DNA of 64,000 nt from Azospira inquinata (GTDB lineage Bacteria; Pseudomonadota; Gammaproteobacteria; Burkholderiales; Rhodocyclaceae): positions 186,001 through 250,000 of the forward strand of contig NZ_CP064782.1 in NCBI RefSeq assembly GCF_018905915.1. Direction: 5' to 3'. The position numbers and the translations under genes were made by a program. This document shows positions 25,521-34,700 of the stretch, piece by piece (position 1 is the stretch's first letter; each line of letters opens with the position of its first letter). The notes beneath the pieces are model-generated. The model did no database searches. It saw only the letters and a list, made by a program, of their open reading frames with translations, and had not been told where the DNA came from.

Positions 25521-25660
25521 CCGTCTCCTTATTCGCCCCGGGGGGCGCTTCGTGCTCTCGGCGGCCTGGGTAGGATTCCAAATCCCGGCGCCGCCACGGC
25601 CGCCCCAGGGCGGCCCTCTTCCCTTAACGGCCCGCCCCGGCTCCGGCGGGACAGGGAACA

Positions 25661-25686
25661 TGTAAGGTTTTGCCAAGACTTGTAAG
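25661..25686. promoter_or_regulatory. TGTAAG direct repeats in the copR divergent region
   Basis: TGTAAG occurs at 25661-25666 and again at 25681-25686, exactly 20 bases (two helical turns) apart. They match the half-site of the cop box at 25751. They may be a second CopR site serving the divergent WxxGxW gene. Confidence 0.4.
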
Positions 25687-25750
25687 CAAATGTGGCCCGC
25701 CGGGGCGATTCGGGGACGGGTGGTCCGGGTGGCCAAACCAGGCCAGCCCC

Positions 25751-25770
25751 GGATTACAGCCTTGTAATCC
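25751..25770. promoter_or_regulatory. cop box upstream of copR
   Basis: GGATTACA (25751-25758) and TGTAATCC (25763-25770) form a perfect inverted repeat with a 4-base spacer. ATTACA-N4-TGTAAT is the architecture of CopR/CusR-type heavy-metal operators. It lies about 58 bases before the copR start, consistent with autoregulation. Confidence 0.75.
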
Positions 25771-25827
25771 CCCCGGGCCGCCCTTTCCGCCACAATAGGA
25801 GCTGGCGCAACCAAGGGAGAACGGGCG

Positions 25828-26529
25828 GTGAAAATCCTGGTGGTGGAAGACGAACCCAAAACCGGAGACTATCTGCGGCAGGGGCTGGAAGAAGCGGGCT
25901 TTGCCGTGGATCTGGCCCGGGACGGGGATACGGGCCTGACCCTGGGCCTGGAAGAACCCTACGACCTCATGGTCCTGGATGTGATGCTGCCGGGCCGGAA
26001 CGGCTGGGAAATATTGCAGGCGGTGCGCCGGGTGAAACCGGAGGTGCCCGTGCTTTTCTTGAGCGCCCGGGACCAGATCGAGGATAGGGTGAAGGGCCTG
26101 GAGCTGGGGGCGGACGACTATCTGGTCAAGCCCTTTGCCTTTGCCGAACTGCTGGCCCGGGTACGCAGCCTGTTGCGCCGGGGCGGGCCCCGTCAGGACA
26201 TCGACCGGCTCGCCGCCGCCGATCTGGACATGGATCTGCTGCGCCGCCGGGTGACCCGGGCCGGCCGTCGCCTGGAGCTGACAGGCAAGGAATTCGCCCT
26301 TCTGGAACTGCTCCTGCGGCGCCAGGGGGAGGTGCTGCCCCGCTCCCTCATTGCCTCCCAGGTGTGGGACATGAATTTCGACAGCGACACCAATGTGATC
26401 GATGTGGCCATCCGCCGCCTGCGGGCCAAGGTGGATGAGGATTTCCCCCGCAAGCTCATCCGCACCGTGCGGGGCATGGGCTATGTGCTGGACCCGGAGG
26501 GGGAGGAAGGTCCGGATGTCCCATCTTAA
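25828..26529 (+). CDS. copR: Heavy-metal response regulator (CopR/CusR family)
   Basis: A 233-residue OmpR-class regulator starting with GTG at 25828. The receiver domain (1-120) has [12 protein letters not shown], phospho-acceptor Asp51 in VLDVMLPG and the [10 protein letters not shown] block. The winged-helix DNA-binding domain (about 130-225) has [23 protein letters not shown] and the [15 protein letters not shown] recognition segment typical of CopR/CusR/IrlR. It overlaps copS by 14 bases. The cop boxes at 25751 and 28164 are its probable sites. Confidence 0.94.
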   Translation: MKILVVEDEPKTGDYLRQGLEEAGFAVDLARDGDTGLTLGLEEPYDLMVLDVMLPGRNGWEILQAVRRVKPEVPVLFLSARDQIEDRVKGLELGADDYLVKPFAFAELLARVRSLLRRGGPRQDIDRLAAADLDMDLLRRRVTRAGRRLELTGKEFALLELLLRRQGEVLPRSLIASQVWDMNFDSDTNVIDVAIRRLRAKVDEDFPRKLIRTVRGMGYVLDPEGEEGPDVPS

Positions 26530-27922
26530 GCCCGGGGCCCGCCCCTCCCTCACCCTGCGCCTCACCCTGCTGTTCGCCGCCGCCTCCACCACCGTGCTCC
26601 TGCTCCTGGGACTCTTCATCGGCCGGGCGGTGGAAGCCCACTTTGTGGAACAGGACATGGAACAGCTCACGGGCAAACGGGAACTGGTGCGCCAGGCCCT
26701 GGCCCGGGAAGCCCCGTCCCATCTGGCGGAGCGCCTGGACGGCGCCCTGGTGGGCCACCACGGCCTGAGTCTGGCCCTCTGGGGCCCGGACGGGCGCCCT
26801 TTCTACGCCTACGGCCCGGCGGGGGAATTTCCCCCGGAACTGCTGGCCCATCCGGTGGCCGAGGCCGCCGCCCCCACGCCCCGCCTCTGGCACACCGGGC
26901 AGGGCGTGGCTTTCCGGGGCTTTGCCAGCACGGTCCCTGGGCCGGAGGGACACCCCTATACCCTGGCCCTGGCCCTGGACACCCGGCACCACGACCACTT
27001 TATGGCCGCCTTTCAGCGCCGCCTCTGGTTCTTTGTGGTAGCGGCGGCCCTGGTCATGGGCCTGGCGGGCTGGGCCGCCGTGGGCCGGGGCCTGGCGCCC
27101 CTGCGGGAAATCCGCCGCAAGACCGCCGCCATCACCCCCAGCCGCCTGGACCGGCGCATCGATCTCAACGACGTGCCCCCGGAATTGGAAGCCCTGGCCG
27201 CCAGTCTCAACGCCATGCTGGAACGGCTGGAAAACGCCTTCCGCCGCCTGTCCGATTTTTCCGCCGATCTGGCCCATGAGCTGCGCACCCCGGTGAGCAA
27301 CCTGCTCACCCAGACCCAGGTGACCCTTTCCAAGGCCCGCACGGCGGCGGAATACCGGGACATTCTGGCCTCCAACGCGGAGGAACTGGAACGGCTGGGC
27401 CCCATCATCAGCGACATGCTTTTCCTGGCCCAGGCCGACCCGCCCCCGGCCCTGCCCCACCGGGAACGGGTGGATTTGGGGTCGGAGGTGCGCAGCCTGT
27501 GCGCCTACTACGAGGTGCTGGCGGAAGACGGGGGCATAGCCCTGACCGTGACGGGCCAGGGCACGGTGAGCGGGGACCGGCTCATGCTGCGCCGGGCGGT
27601 AGCCAATCTGGTCTCCAACGCCCTGCACCACACCCCGGCGAAAGGCCAGGTGACGGTGATTCTGGAAAACGCGCCCCAGGGGGGCTTAAGCCTGGCCGTA
27701 CATAACAGCGGCGCCCCCATTGCCCCGGAACACCTGCCCCGGCTCTTTGACCGCTTTTACCGGGCCGACCCGGCCCGGCAGGCCAGGGGGGAAGGCACGG
27801 GCCTGGGGCTGGCCATCACCCGGGCCATCATGGCCGCCCACGGAGGGGAGGCCACGGTGACGTCGGTGCCGGGGGACACCTGTTTCACCCTCCATTTTCC
27901 CGCCCCTTCGGAGGAAGGCTGA
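26516..27922 (+). CDS. copS: Heavy-metal sensor histidine kinase (CopS/CusS family)
   Basis: A 468-residue inner-membrane kinase. TM1 spans about 14-37 and TM2 about 170-190, enclosing a periplasmic sensor with several His residues ([15 protein letters not shown]) that could coordinate copper. A HAMP domain (about 190-243) leads to the phosphorylated His254 in [14 protein letters not shown]. The N box (NLVSNALHH) and G box ([10 protein letters not shown]) complete the ATPase domain. The start at 26516 overlaps copR by 14 bases. It phosphorylates CopR when periplasmic copper rises. Confidence 0.93.
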   Translation: MSHLKPGARPSLTLRLTLLFAAASTTVLLLLGLFIGRAVEAHFVEQDMEQLTGKRELVRQALAREAPSHLAERLDGALVGHHGLSLALWGPDGRPFYAYGPAGEFPPELLAHPVAEAAAPTPRLWHTGQGVAFRGFASTVPGPEGHPYTLALALDTRHHDHFMAAFQRRLWFFVVAAALVMGLAGWAAVGRGLAPLREIRRKTAAITPSRLDRRIDLNDVPPELEALAASLNAMLERLENAFRRLSDFSADLAHELRTPVSNLLTQTQVTLSKARTAAEYRDILASNAEELERLGPIISDMLFLAQADPPPALPHRERVDLGSEVRSLCAYYEVLAEDGGIALTVTGQGTVSGDRLMLRRAVANLVSNALHHTPAKGQVTVILENAPQGGLSLAVHNSGAPIAPEHLPRLFDRFYRADPARQARGEGTGLGLAITRAIMAAHGGEATVTSVPGDTCFTLHFPAPSEEG

Positions 27923-28239
27923 AACCGGTGTTGGGGCCCGGTCAGGGCGGTTTTCCGGAACGATCCCGGGGAAATTTGGCTTCAGCCCCGGCCTGTCCCA
28001 ATGCCTTTGAGATCGCCAGGGGCCGCCGATCTGCGCCCCCCCTCTCATCCACCAAAGGGGCCTAGAAAGGGAGGCCGTGAGGTCCAGGCGCCAGATTCAT
28101 CCTATTCGCCAAGAGGCCCTTCCCCATCACTCACCCCCACCCCCCGCCAGCCCCGACGCCCAGATGACAGAAATGTAATGCTCCGGTCACCCGGCTAACA
28201 GGCGCTTCCTCCCATCATGGGTCCATTGTCTTTGCCGGA
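27923..28239. other. Intergenic region before copA with cop box
   Basis: About 317 bases with no gene that I can support. The copper operator at 28164 is the only recognised element. No hairpin terminator is visible after copS. Confidence 0.5.
28164..28179. promoter_or_regulatory. cop box upstream of copA
   Basis: ATGACA-GAAA-TGTAAT has the same 6-N4-6 design as the perfect box before copR, with one mismatch in the left arm. It ends about 60 bases before the copA start, the same distance as the copR box, supporting a shared CopR regulon. Confidence 0.7.
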
Positions 28240-29958
28240 ATGGGCCCCATGTCTTCCCTGCCATCCTCCCCCCGCCGTCCCGACCGCCGCCGCTTTGTCC
28301 AAGGATTGGGGGCGGGCAGCCTGTTGCTGGGCCTGGGGACCCGCGCCCTGGCCTCCCCGGGCATGGGCCCAGCGGTCACCGAAGCGGTACCCCCGGCGGG
28401 CCTGGGCACCGCCCCCGTGTTACGGGGCCGGGAATTCCATCTGGTCATCGCCCAGACCCGGGTCAATTTCACCGGCCGCCCGGGCCTGGCCACCACGCTC
28501 AATGGCAGTTTTCCCGGCCCCACCCTGGTGTGGAAGGAGGGGGAAACGGTCACGATTCACGTCACCAACCGGCTGGCGGAGGCCACCTCCATTCACTGGC
28601 ACGGCATTTTGCTGCCCTACGAGATGGATGGGGTACCCGGGGTGAGCTTCGCCGGCATCGCCCCGGGCGCCACCTTCACCTACCGTTTTCAGGTGCGCCA
28701 GAAGGGCACCTTCTGGTACCACTCCCATTCCGGTATGCAGGAACTCACCGGTCTTTACGGGGCCATTATCATTGAACCCGCCATTCCCGAAGGCCTGGGG
28801 GCGGATCGGGAACATATCCTCCACCTGGGGGATTGGACCGACGAAGACCCCATGGCCGTCTTTGCCAAGCTCAAGGTCCTGAGCGATTACTACAACCGGC
28901 TGCGGCCCACGGCCCCGGACTTTTTCCGGGACGTGGCCCGGCTGGGCTGGCAGCAGGCCCTAACCAAGCGCCGCATGTGGCAGCGCATGCGCATGAATCC
29001 CACGGATCTGGCCGATCTTTCGGCGGATACCCTGACTTACCTGATCAACGGCCAGCCCCCAGCGGGCAACTGGACCGGCCTCTTCCGCCCGGGAGAGCGG
29101 GTGCGCCTGCGCTTCATCAACGGGGCCGCCCATACCTTTTACGATGTGCGCATCCCCGGTCTAGCCCTGACCCTGGTCCAGGCCGACGGCACGGACCTGG
29201 AGCCGGTGACCGTGGAGGAATTTCGCCTGGGCCCGGGGGAAACCTACGACGCCCTGGTGACGCCCCGGGACGAGGCCTACACGGTCTTCGCCCAGGCCAT
29301 GGACCGGAGCGGCTACGCCCGGGCCACCCTGGCGGTGCAGGACGGTCTGGAAGCCCCCATTCCGGCCCTGGACCCGCCCCAATGGCTGAACATGGACGAC
29401 ATGATGGGAGCCATGATGGGCGGCCAGGGAACGCCCCGGGCGGTACACCACGCCCAAACGGAATACGGCCCGGGCACGGACATGCGGGTGGATGTGCCCC
29501 GCATCAACCTGGACGACCCGGGGGTGGGCCTGCGCCACAACGGCCGCCGGGTGCTGACCCTGGCGGACCAGCACACCCGGGGCGGGGACCCGGACCCCCG
29601 GGAGCCGGATCGGGAACTGGAACTCCACCTCACGGGCAACATGGAGCGCTACACCTGGTCCCTGGACGGCCTCCCCTTCGGCCCATCCACCCCCATTCAC
29701 TTCCGCCCCGGGGAACGGCTCCGGGTGGTGTTTCACAACGACACCATGATGACCCACCCCATGCACCTCCACGGCATGTGGAGCGATGTGGAAGACCCGG
29801 CAGGCCACTTCCTGGTGCGCCGCCACACCGTGCCGGTCCAGCCCGCCCAGCAGGTGGCCCTGCGCATTACAGCGGAAAACCTGGGGCGCTGGGTCTGGCA
29901 TTGCCACCTGATGCTCCACATGGCGGCGGGCATGTTCCGGGAAGTGGTGGTGGCCTGA
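28240..29958 (+). CDS. copA: Copper-resistance multicopper oxidase CopA
   Basis: A 572-residue periplasmic multicopper oxidase of the PcoA/CopA group. A twin-arginine signal (RRRFVQG at 16-22) implies export in folded, metal-loaded form. Copper ligands appear in HWHG (119-122), HSH (161-163), HPMHLHG (506-512) and HCHLMLHMAAGM (554-565), giving type 1 and trinuclear sites. A Met-rich loop MDDMMGAMMGG begins at residue 385 and likely binds Cu(I). It oxidises Cu(I) to less toxic Cu(II) and sequesters copper. ATG 28249 is an alternative start. copB follows 47 bases downstream. Confidence 0.96.
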   Translation: MGPMSSLPSSPRRPDRRRFVQGLGAGSLLLGLGTRALASPGMGPAVTEAVPPAGLGTAPVLRGREFHLVIAQTRVNFTGRPGLATTLNGSFPGPTLVWKEGETVTIHVTNRLAEATSIHWHGILLPYEMDGVPGVSFAGIAPGATFTYRFQVRQKGTFWYHSHSGMQELTGLYGAIIIEPAIPEGLGADREHILHLGDWTDEDPMAVFAKLKVLSDYYNRLRPTAPDFFRDVARLGWQQALTKRRMWQRMRMNPTDLADLSADTLTYLINGQPPAGNWTGLFRPGERVRLRFINGAAHTFYDVRIPGLALTLVQADGTDLEPVTVEEFRLGPGETYDALVTPRDEAYTVFAQAMDRSGYARATLAVQDGLEAPIPALDPPQWLNMDDMMGAMMGGQGTPRAVHHAQTEYGPGTDMRVDVPRINLDDPGVGLRHNGRRVLTLADQHTRGGDPDPREPDRELELHLTGNMERYTWSLDGLPFGPSTPIHFRPGERLRVVFHNDTMMTHPMHLHGMWSDVEDPAGHFLVRRHTVPVQPAQQVALRITAENLGRWVWHCHLMLHMAAGMFREVVVA

Positions 29959-30005
29959 AGCCCCGGCCCCCCAACCCTTGCGCCAGCTCCCGCCCCCTTT
30001 TCCCC

Positions 30006-31019
30006 ATGCCACTGAAAGCCTTTGCCATGGCCGTTTTGTTCCCCTCCCGCCCCACTTGCCCCCGTCTTTTTCCGGACGCACCCCGGCACCGAAGCCTGCC
30101 TTCCACCGGATGCATCCCCCTGCTGCTCGGGGTGCTGCTGCCCCTGCTCTCCGGCGCCCCGGCTCAGGCGGCGCCCCAGATAGCGCCCCCAGCGGCCATA
30201 ACCAGCGCAGCCACTGCGGCTGCCAGCGAAGACCCCATGATGTCCATGGACATGGATGCTGAAATGGACGACGCCCAGGGCGGTCCCCCACCGGCGGACG
30301 CCCGGGACCCCCACGCCTACAGCGACGGCTATACCCGGGACGCCGGCCCCTACCGTCTGCCCGGTCTTCCCCCCTTGAAACTGGCGGATGAAGCCAGTTT
30401 CGCCGCCCTGCACCTGGACCGGCTGGAACATGTCTCCACCAAAAACGGCAACGCCAACGCCTACGACGCCCAGGCCTGGTTTGGCCAGGACTTTGACCGG
30501 CTAGTGCTGAAGGCGGAAGGAGAACACGCCCGGGGCCGCTTCCAGGAAGCCCGCAGCGAGGTGCTGTGGAGCCACGCCCTGGCCCCCTATTGGGACGTGC
30601 AAAGTGGCCTGCGCTATGACAGCGGCGGCCACCAGAACCGGACCTGGCTGGCCCTGGGCCTCCAGGGGCTGGCCCCCTACTGGTTCGACGTGGAAGCCAC
30701 CCTTTACCTGGGCAGCGACGGCCGCAGCGCCCTACGGGCGGCAGCGGAATACGACCTGCTCCTGACCCGGCGCCTGATCCTCCAGCCCCGGCTGGAATTG
30801 AATGCCTACGGCAAGGACGACCCGGCCCGGGAAGTGGGCCGGGGAGTGACAGACAGTACCTGGGGCCTGCGCCTGCGCTACGAATTCACCCGCCAGTTTG
30901 CCCCCTACCTGGGGGTGGAACGGGCTACCCGGTGGGGCCGCAGCGCCAATCTGGCGGAAGCGGAGGGTAATCCCCGCCAGGAAACCCGCTGGGTCGCCGG
31001 TCTGCGTTTCTGGTTCTAA
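30006..31019 (+). CDS. copB: Copper-resistance outer-membrane protein CopB
   Basis: A 337-residue CopB/PcoB protein. The signal peptide ends near GAPAQA (about residue 56 from this start; ATG 30027 gives a more normal length). A short Met/Asp-rich segment (MMSMDMDAEMDD) could bind copper. The rest is a 12-stranded-type beta barrel with the family blocks LDRLEH, DAQAWFGQDFDRLVLKAEGE and EVLWSHALAPYWDVQSGLRYD, ending in FWF. It is thought to store or limit copper at the outer membrane. No copC or copD follows. Confidence 0.93.
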   Translation: MPLKAFAMAVLFPSRPTCPRLFPDAPRHRSLPSTGCIPLLLGVLLPLLSGAPAQAAPQIAPPAAITSAATAAASEDPMMSMDMDAEMDDAQGGPPPADARDPHAYSDGYTRDAGPYRLPGLPPLKLADEASFAALHLDRLEHVSTKNGNANAYDAQAWFGQDFDRLVLKAEGEHARGRFQEARSEVLWSHALAPYWDVQSGLRYDSGGHQNRTWLALGLQGLAPYWFDVEATLYLGSDGRSALRAAAEYDLLLTRRLILQPRLELNAYGKDDPAREVGRGVTDSTWGLRLRYEFTRQFAPYLGVERATRWGRSANLAEAEGNPRQETRWVAGLRFWF

Positions 31020-31078
31020 ATCTGGCGGCTTTGCTTCCGGCAACGAAACCATTTTTTAATTTTTTTCAGGAAATTCCC

Positions 31079-31453
31079 ATGTTCCCCAAAATTCTGCTCA
31101 TCCCCCTGGTCCTCCTTCCTTTCACCGCCCTCCAGGCTCAGGAAATGTCCATGGACCATTCCGCTGCCCCCATGGGCATGAGCCCCATCCCCATCGCAGG
31201 TCAGGGCACCGTCCCCGCAGAATCCGAAGCCCCCGCCATCCCCGCCCTGATCCGCAAAGTGGATATTGCCAAAGCCCGGGTCATGCTCACCCACGCCCCC
31301 GTCCCCAGCCTCCACATGAGCGCCATGACCATGTACTTCCCCGTCAAAGACCCGGCCCAGCTGCAAGGGTTAAAACCGGGGATGAAGGTGCAGGTGGTGT
31401 TTAGTGAACGGGAAGGGCGGGTTGAGGTAGCAGGAATTAGGGCGGAGGAATAG
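31079..31453 (+). CDS. CusF-like periplasmic copper-binding protein
   Basis: A 124-residue protein. A signal peptide ends near residue 20 (ALQAQ), followed by a Met/His-rich stretch (EMSMDHS). The CusF/DUF-type OB-fold domain (about 50-122) has VDIAKARVMLTHAPVPSL, then HMSAMTMYFPV. His and two Met in this block match the Cu(I)/Ag(I) site of CusF. GLKPGMKVQVVF closes the fold. ATG 31079 follows CAGGAAA. It likely ferries copper to an efflux system encoded elsewhere. It closes the cop run 59 bases after copB. Confidence 0.88.
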   Translation: MFPKILLIPLVLLPFTALQAQEMSMDHSAAPMGMSPIPIAGQGTVPAESEAPAIPALIRKVDIAKARVMLTHAPVPSLHMSAMTMYFPVKDPAQLQGLKPGMKVQVVFSEREGRVEVAGIRAEE

Positions 31454-31746
31454 GGAAACCAGCCGGTCTTCCCCGCGGAGGAAAGCGGTAAAAGGGGAAA
31501 ACGAAGGGGTAATCCCAACTCGGGAGCTTACCTGCCCTTTCCCAACTCACCCTGCCAACGCAGCACTCCGCCCTATCCCCCTTTCCAGGCTATCTCCCGG
31601 GCTCAGAGGCTGTCTCCAGGCCCACCGAAATGGCGTTGATGACGTCGCCGGGGGTGGCAGCCTGGGCTAGACGGCCACTCTTTCGGACCCAGGCCCTGGC
31701 AGCAGGTCCGCTGAACCCAGGCCGGGATTGCCTCTTGTTCTTCCTT
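31454..31746. other. Intergenic gap between copper and arsenic modules
   Basis: About 290 bases. No gene, cop-type box or clear terminator is visible. Frames crossing it on both strands have no recognisable content. Confidence 0.45.
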
Positions 31747-31774
31747 CCATATTTCGATAATCTTCGAAATATGG
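31747..31774. promoter_or_regulatory. ArsR operator overlapping the arsR start codon
   Basis: CCATATTTCGA (31747-31757) and TCGAAATATGG (31764-31774) form a perfect 11-bp inverted repeat with a 6-base spacer. The ATG of arsR (31771-31773) lies inside the right arm. GATAAT at 31755-31760 could serve as -10 element, so repressor binding would cover the promoter and the translation start. Confidence 0.75.
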
Positions 31775-32145
31775 AAACCTTAAACGCCGCCGAGCTCTTG
31801 GCTGCCCTGGGACACGAATCCCGGCTGGCCATTTTCCGTCTCCTGGTCCAGGCCGGGCCAGGGGGCATCAACGCCAGCGCCATTGGGGAGGAATTGGGGA
31901 TGGTCCCCGCCACCCTCTCCTTTCATCTGGCCCATTTGAGCCGGGTGGGGCTGATTTCCGGGGAGCGCTCCAGCCGCTTTATCCACTATTCCGCCAACTA
32001 TCCGGTGATGGATGACCTGATCTCCTTCCTTACCAGCAACTGTTGCCAGGGACAGAACTGCCTGCCCCAGACCCATTGTTGCGATACCACGGAAAAACGC
32101 CGGGCCGGGCTGAAAGACACGCCCCAGGAGGCGAACCATGAATGA
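31771..32145 (+). CDS. arsR: ArsR family arsenic-responsive repressor
   Basis: A 124-residue winged-helix repressor. The HTH is in ASAIGEELGMVPATLSFHLAHLSRVGLISGERSSRFIHYS. It lacks the ELCVCDL metal site of the E. coli ArsR. Instead, Cys91, Cys92 and Cys97 cluster at the C-terminus, with Cys103 and Cys104 following; C-terminal As(III) sites of this style are known from Acidithiobacillus ArsR. Binding of As(III) should release the operator at 31747. The Shine-Dalgarno is absent and the start may be leaderless. The 3' end overlaps arsC by 8 bases. Confidence 0.92.
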   Translation: METLNAAELLAALGHESRLAIFRLLVQAGPGGINASAIGEELGMVPATLSFHLAHLSRVGLISGERSSRFIHYSANYPVMDDLISFLTSNCCQGQNCLPQTHCCDTTEKRRAGLKDTPQEANHE

Positions 32146-32563
32146 GCCAAAAACCGTGCTGGTGCTCTGCACCGGGAATTCCTGCCGTTCCCAGATGGGG
32201 GAAGCCATTCTTAACCAGGTCCTGGCAGGCCGGGTGCGAGCCCTATCGGCGGGCACCCGACCCCAGCCCCAGGTGGCGCCCCTGGCCCTCACCGCCCTGG
32301 CCCGGGCGGGCGTCCCCGGGGAAGGCCTGGTTCCCAAGCCCGTGGAAGCGGTGCTGGGGGAAGCCATTGATCTGGTGGTCACCGTCTGCGATAACGCCCG
32401 GGAAAGCTGCCCGGTATTCCCCCGGCCCGTACCCCGCCTGCACCTCAGTTTCCCGGACCCCCACGGCCAGCCCCTGGCCGCCTTTGTGGCCCTGGAAAAG
32501 GATATCCGGACCCGGCTGGTGCCCGCCGTGGTCCAGGCCCTGGGCTTAGAGGAGGCCCCATGA
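32138..32563 (+). CDS. arsC: Arsenate reductase, thioredoxin-coupled ArsC (LMW-PTPase fold)
   Basis: A 141-residue enzyme reducing As(V) to As(III). The P-loop CTGNSCRS places nucleophile Cys11 at the active site. Cys84 and Cys91 in VTVCDNARESCP match the relay cysteines (82 and 89) of the S. aureus pI258 type, which is recycled by thioredoxin. This fits the presence of a CxxC thioredoxin-like protein at the end of the same operon. It overlaps arsR by 8 bases and acr3 by 4 bases (ATGA). Confidence 0.95.
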   Translation: MNEPKTVLVLCTGNSCRSQMGEAILNQVLAGRVRALSAGTRPQPQVAPLALTALARAGVPGEGLVPKPVEAVLGEAIDLVVTVCDNARESCPVFPRPVPRLHLSFPDPHGQPLAAFVALEKDIRTRLVPAVVQALGLEEAP

Positions 32564-33651
32564 CCCATCCCAATCCCTGCCCGGCCCCCGGCAAAGGGGC
32601 ATCCACTGCCCCCATGGGGGGATTCGAGCGTTATCTCAGCGCCTGGGTAGCCCTCTGCATTCTGGCGGGTATCGGCCTGGGACGCCTGGCCCCGGGCCTG
32701 TTCCAAGCCATTGGTAGCCTAGAGGTGGCCCGGGTCAATCTGCCCGTGGGCCTGCTCATCTGGATCATGATCATCCCCATGCTGGTCAAGGTGGATTTCA
32801 GTGCCCTGCATCAGGTGGGGCGCCACTGGCGGGGCATCGCCGTGACCCTGTTGGTAAATTGGCTGGTGAAGCCCTTTTCCATGGCCTTTCTGGGCTGGCT
32901 GTTCCTGCGCCACCTGTTCGCCCCCCTGCTGCCCGCGGCCCAGGTGGATAGCTACATCGCCGGCCTCATTCTCCTGGCGGCGGCCCCCTGCACCGCCATG
33001 GTTTTTGTCTGGAGCCGCCTGTCCGGGGGCGACCCCCTGTTCACCCTGTCCCAGGTGGCGGTGAACAACAGCATCATGATCTTTGCCTTCGCCCCCCTGG
33101 TGGCCCTGCTCCTGGGCATGTCCGCCATCCAGGTGCCCTGGGACACCCTGCTGACTTCGGTGGGACTCTATATCCTGATCCCCGTCATACTGGCCCAGGC
33201 CTGGCGCCACCGACTGCTGGGCCGGGGCCCCGACGCCCTGGAAGTGACCATGGAAAAAACCGGCCCCTGGTCCATGGCCGCCCTTCTAGCCACCCTGGTG
33301 CTGCTGTTTGCTTTCCAGGGCCAGGCCCTTCTGGATCAGCCCCTGGTCATCGCCCTGCTGGCCGTGCCCATCCTGATCCAGGTGCTGTTCAACGCCGCCC
33401 TGGCTTACGGCCTGAACCGGCAGCTGGGGGAAAGCCATAATGTGGCCTGCCCGTCGGCCCTAATCGGCGCCTCTAATTTCTTTGAACTGGCTGTGGCCAC
33501 CGCCATCAGCCTCTTCGGCTTCCAGTCCGGGGCCGCCCTGGCCACCGTGGTAGGGGTCCTGATCGAAGTTCCGGTCATGCTCCTGGTGGTCCGGGTAGTC
33601 ACCGCCAGCCGGGGCTGGTACGAAGCCCCCTCCTCCCGGTCCCCCCTATGA
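32560..33651 (+). CDS. acr3: Arsenite efflux permease Acr3
   Basis: A 363-residue inner-membrane protein with about ten hydrophobic segments. LPVGLLIWIMIIPMLVKVDFSAL, NWLVKPFSMAFLGWLF and LLAAAPCTAMVFVWSRL with the essential Cys identify Acr3 (BASS fold) rather than ArsB. GASNFFELAVATAISLFG is the second signature. It exports As(III) using the proton gradient. The start overlaps the arsC stop (ATGA) and its stop overlaps the next permease gene, so the four genes are coupled. Confidence 0.96.
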   Translation: MTHPNPCPAPGKGASTAPMGGFERYLSAWVALCILAGIGLGRLAPGLFQAIGSLEVARVNLPVGLLIWIMIIPMLVKVDFSALHQVGRHWRGIAVTLLVNWLVKPFSMAFLGWLFLRHLFAPLLPAAQVDSYIAGLILLAAAPCTAMVFVWSRLSGGDPLFTLSQVAVNNSIMIFAFAPLVALLLGMSAIQVPWDTLLTSVGLYILIPVILAQAWRHRLLGRGPDALEVTMEKTGPWSMAALLATLVLLFAFQGQALLDQPLVIALLAVPILIQVLFNAALAYGLNRQLGESHNVACPSALIGASNFFELAVATAISLFGFQSGAALATVVGVLIEVPVMLLVVRVVTASRGWYEAPSSRSPL

Positions 33652-34685
33652 GCACCGCCCCCGCTCCCCGCCTGACGCCCTGGCTGATACGCCTGGGCGC
33701 CGCCACCCTGGCCTGGGTGGCCGCCTATGCCAGCCTTACCTCCTGGGCCGATGGGGTATTAGCCCTGCTGGGCCTGACCCGCCAGACCCGCCTGGGGGAA
33801 GCCCTACACTTCTTTTGCTACGACACCCCCAAGGTGCTGCTGTTGCTCGTTGCCGTAGTCTTTGTCATGGGGGTGATCCAAACTTTTTTCGCCCCGGAAC
33901 GTACCCGGGCCCTGCTGTCCGGCAGGCGCATGGGGCTGGGCAATATGCTGGCCGCCGCCCTGGGCATAGTGACCCCCTTCTGTTCCTGTTCCGCCGTTCC
34001 CCTGTTCATCGGCTTTCTCTCCGCCGGGGTGCCCCTGGGGGTCACCTTTTCCTTCCTCATCTCCGCCCCCATGGTGAATGAGGTAGCCCTGGCCCTCCTA
34101 TTCGGTATGTTCGGCTGGAAGGTGGCGGCCCTCTATCTGGGTCTGGGACTGGCGGTCGCCATTGTGTCCGGCCTGATCATCGGCCGCCTGGGCATGGAAA
34201 ACCAGCTGGAAGACTGGGTCCGCCAGTTGCAAAACCGGCAGGCGCCAGACTACCAGGGAGAAGCCCAGGGCTGGCCGGAACGCTTCGCCCAGGGGGTGGA
34301 ACACATCCGCAATATTGTGGGCAAGGTGTGGCCCTATATCCTGGCGGGGATCGCTCTGGGAGCGGGCATCCACGGCTATGTGCCCGAGGACTTTATGGCT
34401 TCCTTCATGGGCCGGGAGGTCTGGTGGGCCGTACCCGCCGCCGTGGTATTGGGAGTACCCATGTACACCAACGCCGCCGGGATCATTCCCATCGTGGAAG
34501 CCCTGATCGGCAAGGGGGCGGCCCTGGGAACGGTGCTGGCCTTCATGATGAGCGTTATCGCCCTCTCCGCCCCGGAAATGATCATCCTGAGAAAAGCCCT
34601 CAAACCCCGGCTGATCGCCACCTTCGCCGGGGTGGTCGCCGGGGGAATACTGCTGGTGGGCTATCTCTTCAACTGGTTGCTGTAA
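33648..34685 (+). CDS. ArsP-like permease (DUF318/PF03773)
   Basis: A 345-residue inner-membrane protein with about eight to ten hydrophobic segments. TPFCSCSAVPLFIGFLSAGVPLG contains the paired Cys (CSC) typical of this family, and GVPMYTNAAGIIPIVEALIGKGAALGTVLAF is the second half-repeat. ArsP members export trivalent organoarsenicals such as methylarsenite and roxarsone(III). Here it is coupled to acr3 (ATGA overlap at 33648-33651), so the operon may handle both inorganic and organic arsenic. Confidence 0.88.
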   Translation: MSTAPAPRLTPWLIRLGAATLAWVAAYASLTSWADGVLALLGLTRQTRLGEALHFFCYDTPKVLLLLVAVVFVMGVIQTFFAPERTRALLSGRRMGLGNMLAAALGIVTPFCSCSAVPLFIGFLSAGVPLGVTFSFLISAPMVNEVALALLFGMFGWKVAALYLGLGLAVAIVSGLIIGRLGMENQLEDWVRQLQNRQAPDYQGEAQGWPERFAQGVEHIRNIVGKVWPYILAGIALGAGIHGYVPEDFMASFMGREVWWAVPAAVVLGVPMYTNAAGIIPIVEALIGKGAALGTVLAFMMSVIALSAPEMIILRKALKPRLIATFAGVVAGGILLVGYLFNWLL

Positions 34686-34700
34686 CCCGGAGGATTCACC

